Of a DNA stretch of 64,000 nt, positions 62,400 to 64,000 are shown one piece after another. The stretch covers positions 8,878,916 through 8,942,915 of the forward strand of contig JAQFVV010006220.1 in NCBI GenBank assembly GCA_028023455.1, read 5' to 3'. How positions within the stretch are numbered: position 1 is the stretch's first letter; each line of letters opens with the position of its first letter. The translations under genes and the position numbers were made by a program. The notes below the pieces were generated by a model. That model was given only the letters and a program-made list of their open reading frames with translations. It had not been told where the DNA came from and searched no databases. Source of the DNA: Epiperipatus broadwayi. Lineage: Eukaryota > Onychophora > Udeonychophora > Euonychophora > Peripatidae.

Positions 62400-63455
62400 G
62401 AATAATAGTATGAAGGTCCCTGCAAGGTTAATTAAGTTTCTTCAATCTATTGTCTCTCTTCTTTACATCACAGCAGCAAATTCCCTTATTTCATATATCC
62501 ATATCATGTGATTTTTTTAGATTTTTAAAATCTTTTGATGTTAATTTAAAACTTCAATTATCCATCTACTATTGAATATTTTAAAAATATGTCCAATTCA
62601 ACTTAATTATACACTTTTAGTTTTTTTTTTTAATGATGTCAGTGATATCTGTTTGTTCTGTCAACATGTATTTATTTTTGAAGTCTTCTTATTATTCCTA
62701 ACATATATATCTTCACATTTCACTTAGTAATCTAACATTTCTGCAGAAGTCTTCTTTTACATGTTTAAGTCTCAGATTCATAAGTAAGAACTGGTGAATC
62801 ATGTAGAATAATTTTTTTTTTCAAATACATATACATATTCCTTTTTACTACTAAATTATTTTTAATAAAACCATTAAAAAGTTGTCATTAGTTTTAATAA
62901 TCTGACTGAGGTATTTATAATTTTAACTTCTAATTTGTGATTATTATTCTTTATTTTCTTTTTCTGGGAAAACCCATTACATATTATATTAGTCTTAATA
63001 CCATTTATTTTTAGTCCTATTTCCACACTTTCATCTAATATTTCTTGTAACATTTAATGAAGCTCTGAAGCATTATTTGTAAAATCCTCAAATTATTTGC
63101 AAAAATCTAAATAATTTGTAAAGCGTTGGTGGCATAGTGGTTAGCATAGCTGCCTTCCAAGCAGCTGGCCCGGGTTCACTTCCCAGTCAACGCTTTGACA
63201 TATGAAAAAAAAATTAAATAATTTAAATTTTTTTTTTATTACCTTCTTCACATTTTAATCCATAAAATACTTTGTAAAACTGTTATAAAAAGTTTTGAAG
63301 ATATGGAATCATCTTGTCATATACCCTTCTCATTGTTAATCATGGTATCATCAAGTAATCTAGTTGTTGTTATATTTTGGTAAATATTCTTCAGAATATG
63401 ATAATATCCTGAAACTATATCTTGTTGATCCAAAGCTTTAATCATTTTATTTTTA
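62400..63455 (-). mobile_element. LINE-D: 5'-truncated LINE, interrupted by a SINE
   Basis: On the minus strand, 63432-63240 reads KALDQQDIVSGYYHILKNIY, then INNEKGI, SKLFITVLQSIL, the stretch between RT motif A and motif B/C of a common invertebrate LINE type. After the SINE insertion (63118-63214), 63080-62940 reads NNASELH, MLQEILDESVEIGLKIN, then KIKNNNHKLEVK, the region after the F/YADD motif. Near 62795 the frame SPVLTYESET matches the usual LPVLTYGSETW. The copy begins just after motif A, so it is 5'-truncated, and stops are frequent. Confidence 0.75.
63118..63214 (+). mobile_element. SINE-1 copy inserted in LINE-D (tRNA-Gly(TCC)-like head)
   Basis: TAAATAATTT flanks it at 63108-63117 and 63215-63224. 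The head reads AAGCGTTGGTGGCATAGTGG, TTAGCATAGCTGCCTTCCAA, GCAGCTGGCCCGGGTTCACT, TCCCAGTCAACGC. It can form an acceptor stem GCGTTGG/TCAACGC, an anticodon stem GCTGC/GCAGC and a loop with anticodon TCC, very close to eukaryotic tRNA-Gly(TCC). The T arm has a mismatch and TTCA in place of TTCG. The tail TTTGACATATGA plus A9, with the target duplication, shows a SINE rather than a functional gene. Confidence 0.85.
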
Positions 63456-63459
63456 TTTT

Positions 63460-64000
63460 TTATTATTATTACATAACTGATAAAGAATACTGAAATATTA
63501 TGTTTCCAAAAAAAAACAAAAACATTTTATTTATAATAAATAAAATAATTCTTAATTGAATAAGGGTTGGTTACATATATATGGCAAACAATCAACTGCC
63601 TTAGTCATTAAATGCACAAAAGTAAGGCATAATATTTAAAAAATATTTTTTATTATATTAAGCATAAAGAAAATACCTAAATTAAATTTTTATAAAAAAA
63701 GTTTGGTAATATTTTTCATGAACAAATTATCCCATCCTTTTCTTGCTCTTTGCATAAAAATTATTACATTTTCGTAACAAAATTCCATTTTCTCAAATTT
63801 TCCAAATATAGAATTTTTTAAGAACAGAAAACTAAAGTAAATGAGGAAATTCTGGCAACGTTTATTCTTCTGTTCTCAGATATTAATTCTACAAAATATT
63901 TATAATAGTTTTTATTAAAACTTTGTTCTTCATAGTGCATGTGATCGTAACAGTGTTTTTTAAAAAGCAAACAAAAATTAAATATATTATTACTGTTCTA
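63460..64000. other. AT-rich non-coding DNA
   Basis: Nothing recognised beyond A/T runs and a short (TTA)n near 63461-63471. Confidence 0.5.

Noticed and set aside
63122-63192. Functional tRNA-Gly(TCC) gene
   Set aside because: The cloverleaf is nearly complete, but it has a T-arm mismatch, TTCA in the T loop, a SINE tail with poly(A) and flanking 10-bp duplications. It also shares its tail with two other copies.
1-64000. CRISPR arrays, rRNA genes, operons, prophage
   Set aside because: No regularly spaced identical short repeats, no rRNA-like conserved blocks and no clustered long frames; the intron-like splice sites and SINEs show a eukaryotic genome.

Overview
This is eukaryotic, almost certainly animal, nuclear DNA. 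By eye it is only about a quarter G+C. Nothing in it looks bacterial or organellar: there is no operon, no rRNA and no run of long open frames. Nearly every open frame of 60-100 codons is chance or the shadow of a repeat. The single piece of host coding sequence I can support is one 34-codon ankyrin-repeat exon on the minus strand at 56466-56567, with consensus splice sites on both sides. By recollection its wording is closest to early ankyrin repeats of the TRPN/NOMPC mechanosensory channel. If that is right, much of the window is intron of a large minus-strand gene. TRPN, together with the LINE types present, suggests an invertebrate; I cannot name the phylum.

The rest is a graveyard of transposable elements. 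Five non-LTR retrotransposon remnants are recognisable by translation: LINE-A (6890-10070, minus), LINE-B (31740-33325, minus), LINE-C (36665-40030, minus), LINE-D (62400-63455, minus) and a short LINE-E tail (22750-23000, plus). LINE-A and LINE-C have lost catalytic residues; LINE-B keeps its RT active-site motifs but is broken by a frame disruption. A GIY-YIG/Penelope-like coding fragment lies between inverted repeats at 1633-2056.

Two tRNA-derived SINE families occur. SINE-1 is about 95 bp, little more than a tRNA-like head, a shared tail and poly(A). Its copies are at 21969-22060, 58920-59035 and 63118-63214, and two of them have 10-bp target duplications. SINE-2 has a tRNA-like head and a tail ending in a CAATAAATCATTT-like motif, with copies near 12.1, 26.5, 50.0, 52.6, 53.8 and 57.9 kb.

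Foldback (long inverted-repeat, MITE-like) elements are numerous: 17020-17440, 34823-35060, 45454-45700, 45772-45949, 52926-53349 and 54265-54785. A further ~250-450-bp family (family A) has copies at 5.0, 10.1-11.4, 26.1 and 58.6 kb; the last is bounded by a perfect 16-bp duplication.

Layout: 1-1632 plain AT-rich DNA; 1633-2056 GIY-YIG remnant; 2304-5745 a unit with direct terminal repeats; 6890-10070 LINE-A; 10075-11400 family A cluster; 11400-31700 mostly featureless AT-rich DNA with scattered SINEs and foldbacks; 31740-40030 LINE-B, a foldback and LINE-C; 40-56 kb foldbacks, a ~190-bp tandem array and SINEs; 56.5 kb the ankyrin exon; 57.9-63.5 kb SINEs, microsatellites, minisatellites and LINE-D with a SINE inside it. 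The insertions give a partial relative chronology: SINE-1 landed in an already 5'-truncated LINE-D.
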